A stretch of DNA of 64,000 nt from assembly GCF_023370075.1 (NCBI RefSeq), contig NZ_CP097157.1, forward strand, positions 98,629 through 162,628. The letters run 5' to 3'. The notes beneath the pieces are model-generated. The model worked only from the letters and a program-made list of their open reading frames with translations. It ran no database searches and had not been told where the DNA came from. The stretch is from Deinococcus sp. QL22 (lineage in GTDB: Bacteria; Deinococcota; Deinococci; Deinococcales; Deinococcaceae). The position numbers were made by a program, and so were the translations under genes. Position 1 is the stretch's first letter. Each line of letters opens with the position of its first letter. This document shows, in pieces, positions 62,985-64,000 of this stretch.

Positions 62985-63567
62985 TTGACTCCCGCGGTCA
63001 CTGTGATGCACTAACCCCTGCGCGGGGTTGCGCGTGTCGATGGCTATCTGAAGCGCCCGGAGAGACAATTCAGCGGGCCATGGTGGCTTCCATCGCCCAG
63101 CCCACCACACAGCGGGCGTACAGGTCCAGCGTCACCGCCAGGTGGAGCCAGACTTCTTTTGTGGGGATGGACGTCAGGTCCGATGACTACACCTGATTGG
63201 GCTTCTCTGGTTTAAAATCGCGCGCCAGCAGATTGGCGGCCACTGGCTGCCCAGGGTCACTCACGGTGGTTTTGATGAACCGCCGACGAGTCTTGCCTGC
63301 CAGCCCCTAAGCGCACATCAGGCGAGAAACACGTTTCTCGCTACACACAGTCCCGGCACGCCGGAGGGTGGCCTGAATTCTGGGGGCACCATACCGCCCG
63401 TGGTGTTCCTGGAACACCACACGGATCTGCGACGTCAGGACAGTGTCCTGGACGCTCCGCGCCGAAGGCGGCCTTCTTCGCCAGGTGTGGAAACCACTGA
63501 CGGTGACTTCCAGCATCCGACACATCGTCTCCAGACGAAACTCACTGAGATGTCGGTCAATGAACAC
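62985..63567 (-). pseudogene. IS3 OrfB, 5' part, decayed
   Basis: The N-terminal piece reads FRLETMCRMLEVTVSGFHTW and VFQEHHGRYGAPRIQATLRR, then meets a stop near 63309 and another near 63075. Beyond them, AIDTRNPAQGLVHHSDRGSQ holds the catalytic Asp block and ends at the IS30. Two or more inactivating changes are present apart from the insertion. Confidence 0.78.
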
Positions 63568-63572
63568 GAATC

Positions 63573-63872
63573 TCAGCGACTTTGCTTGGCGAAGAAGGCC
63601 GTGACTTTTTTCAGGATTTCGCGTTCCTCACGAAGGATTTCCACTTCTTTCCGGAGTCGCCGAATCTCTTCTTGCTCGGGAGTCAGGTGCTGACGTCCAA
63701 CCCCGGGGAACGCAGCGTCGCCCTGCTGGCTGGCTTCTCGAAGCCAGCGCTGCAACGTGGAGATTCCAATGCCCAGATCTCGGGCCGCTTGGGTGACCGT
63801 CATGCCTGGTCGCTGAGTGAGGTGGACGGCTTCTCGCTTGTATTCGGTATTGAAGATTCTGCGGGGGGTCAT
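63573..63872 (-). CDS. IS3 OrfA
   Basis: The 99-residue helix-turn-helix protein has FNTEYKREAVHLTQRPGMTV, AARDLGIGISTLQRWLREAS and a leucine-zipper end (EEIRRLRKEVEILREEREIL). In IS3 it is fused to OrfB by frameshifting; here OrfB is dead. Confidence 0.88.
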   Translation of the reverse strand: MTPRRIFNTEYKREAVHLTQRPGMTVTQAARDLGIGISTLQRWLREASQQGDAAFPGVGRQHLTPEQEEIRRLRKEVEILREEREILKKVTAFFAKQSR

Positions 63873-64000
63873 GGTCGTGCCTCCTATGATCGAGGCTTAA
63901 CTCCACCTGTGCAAAATCGACTGAACTCCACTCTGGCCCTTCGCCGGGCTTGGGTTTCGCGCCTCAATCCAACGCATGCTCGGGCGGGAGGCTCTCGAGA

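Larger units (their letters stand above)
61233..63919 (-). mobile_element. IS3-family element interrupted by IS30
   Basis: Inverted ends share CGATTTTGCACA and GTTAAGCC. Without the inserted IS30 (1457 bp plus one TTG) the element is about 1.2 kb, normal for IS3. The target duplication was not found. Confidence 0.82.

Noticed and set aside
1..64000. CRISPR arrays, tRNA or rRNA genes
   Set aside because: I saw no regularly spaced repeats and no recognisable structural RNA by eye; a tRNA scan would be decisive.

Overview
The window looks like an accessory replicon, or an accessory region, of a Deinococcus-type bacterium. Four things point that way. The G+C is moderately high, judged by eye. 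Lipoproteins and secreted propeller proteins are plentiful. There is a ParA remnant. Many genes also lack a Shine-Dalgarno and instead carry a TANNNT -10 box exactly 6 nt before the start codon, the leaderless promoter layout of Deinococcus. I saw no rRNA, tRNA or CRISPR array. The assignment is inference, because no marker gene is present.

Layout. 1-5.9 kb: an AAC(3)-family acetyltransferase, a LysR/VOC divergent pair, a broken Uma2 nuclease and a DUF4034 protein, with ISL3 scraps. 5.9-8.6 kb: an IS6, then an IS630 sitting inside a 180-codon gene. 8.7-21.2 kb: lipoproteins, a PadR/membrane-protein operon, a PadR/permease-prefix operon, a hydrolase, and decayed ParA, PIN and lipoprotein genes. 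21.4-30.4 kb: an insertion-sequence graveyard (IS5, IS6, IS110, IS4, ISL2-type IS5, IS630) that encloses A+T-rich islands with small exported proteins. 30.5-45.3 kb: a mostly intact accessory block with two P-loop kinases, SUKH-3 and DUF4304 immunity-like proteins, a secreted BsuPI-like protein, a pyrophosphatase-like protein, an HEAFH metallopeptidase, a phosphoesterase, a third PadR operon, two alpha/beta hydrolases and a DUF402 protein; one ISL3 is inside it. 45.7-53.9 kb: a membrane-DsbA fusion, an HD protein, an IS630-split membrane gene, a truncated MOSC protein, lipoproteins and a decayed segmental duplication of 19-20 kb. 54-64 kb: an IS4 with a perfect 10-bp target duplication, lipoproteins, an NPCBM/delta-60 lipoprotein, an A+T-rich acetyltransferase beside a small exported peptide, and an IS30 nested in an IS3.

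No single pathway runs through the window. The recurring theme is envelope or exported proteins plus small regulators (three PadR operons), overlain by about a dozen transposons. Several breaks can be reversed exactly on paper: removing an IS and one target copy restores the reading frame at 8.2/7.1 kb, 50.4/49.5 kb and 61.5/63.0 kb. The least expected signals are a 22-bp dyad (TCTGACCTA-N7-TTAGAA) repeated in intergenic DNA from 39 to 59 kb, a small basic Cys-rich gene with an intact promoter and terminator but an internal TGA, and a secreted micropeptide next to a GNAT protein.
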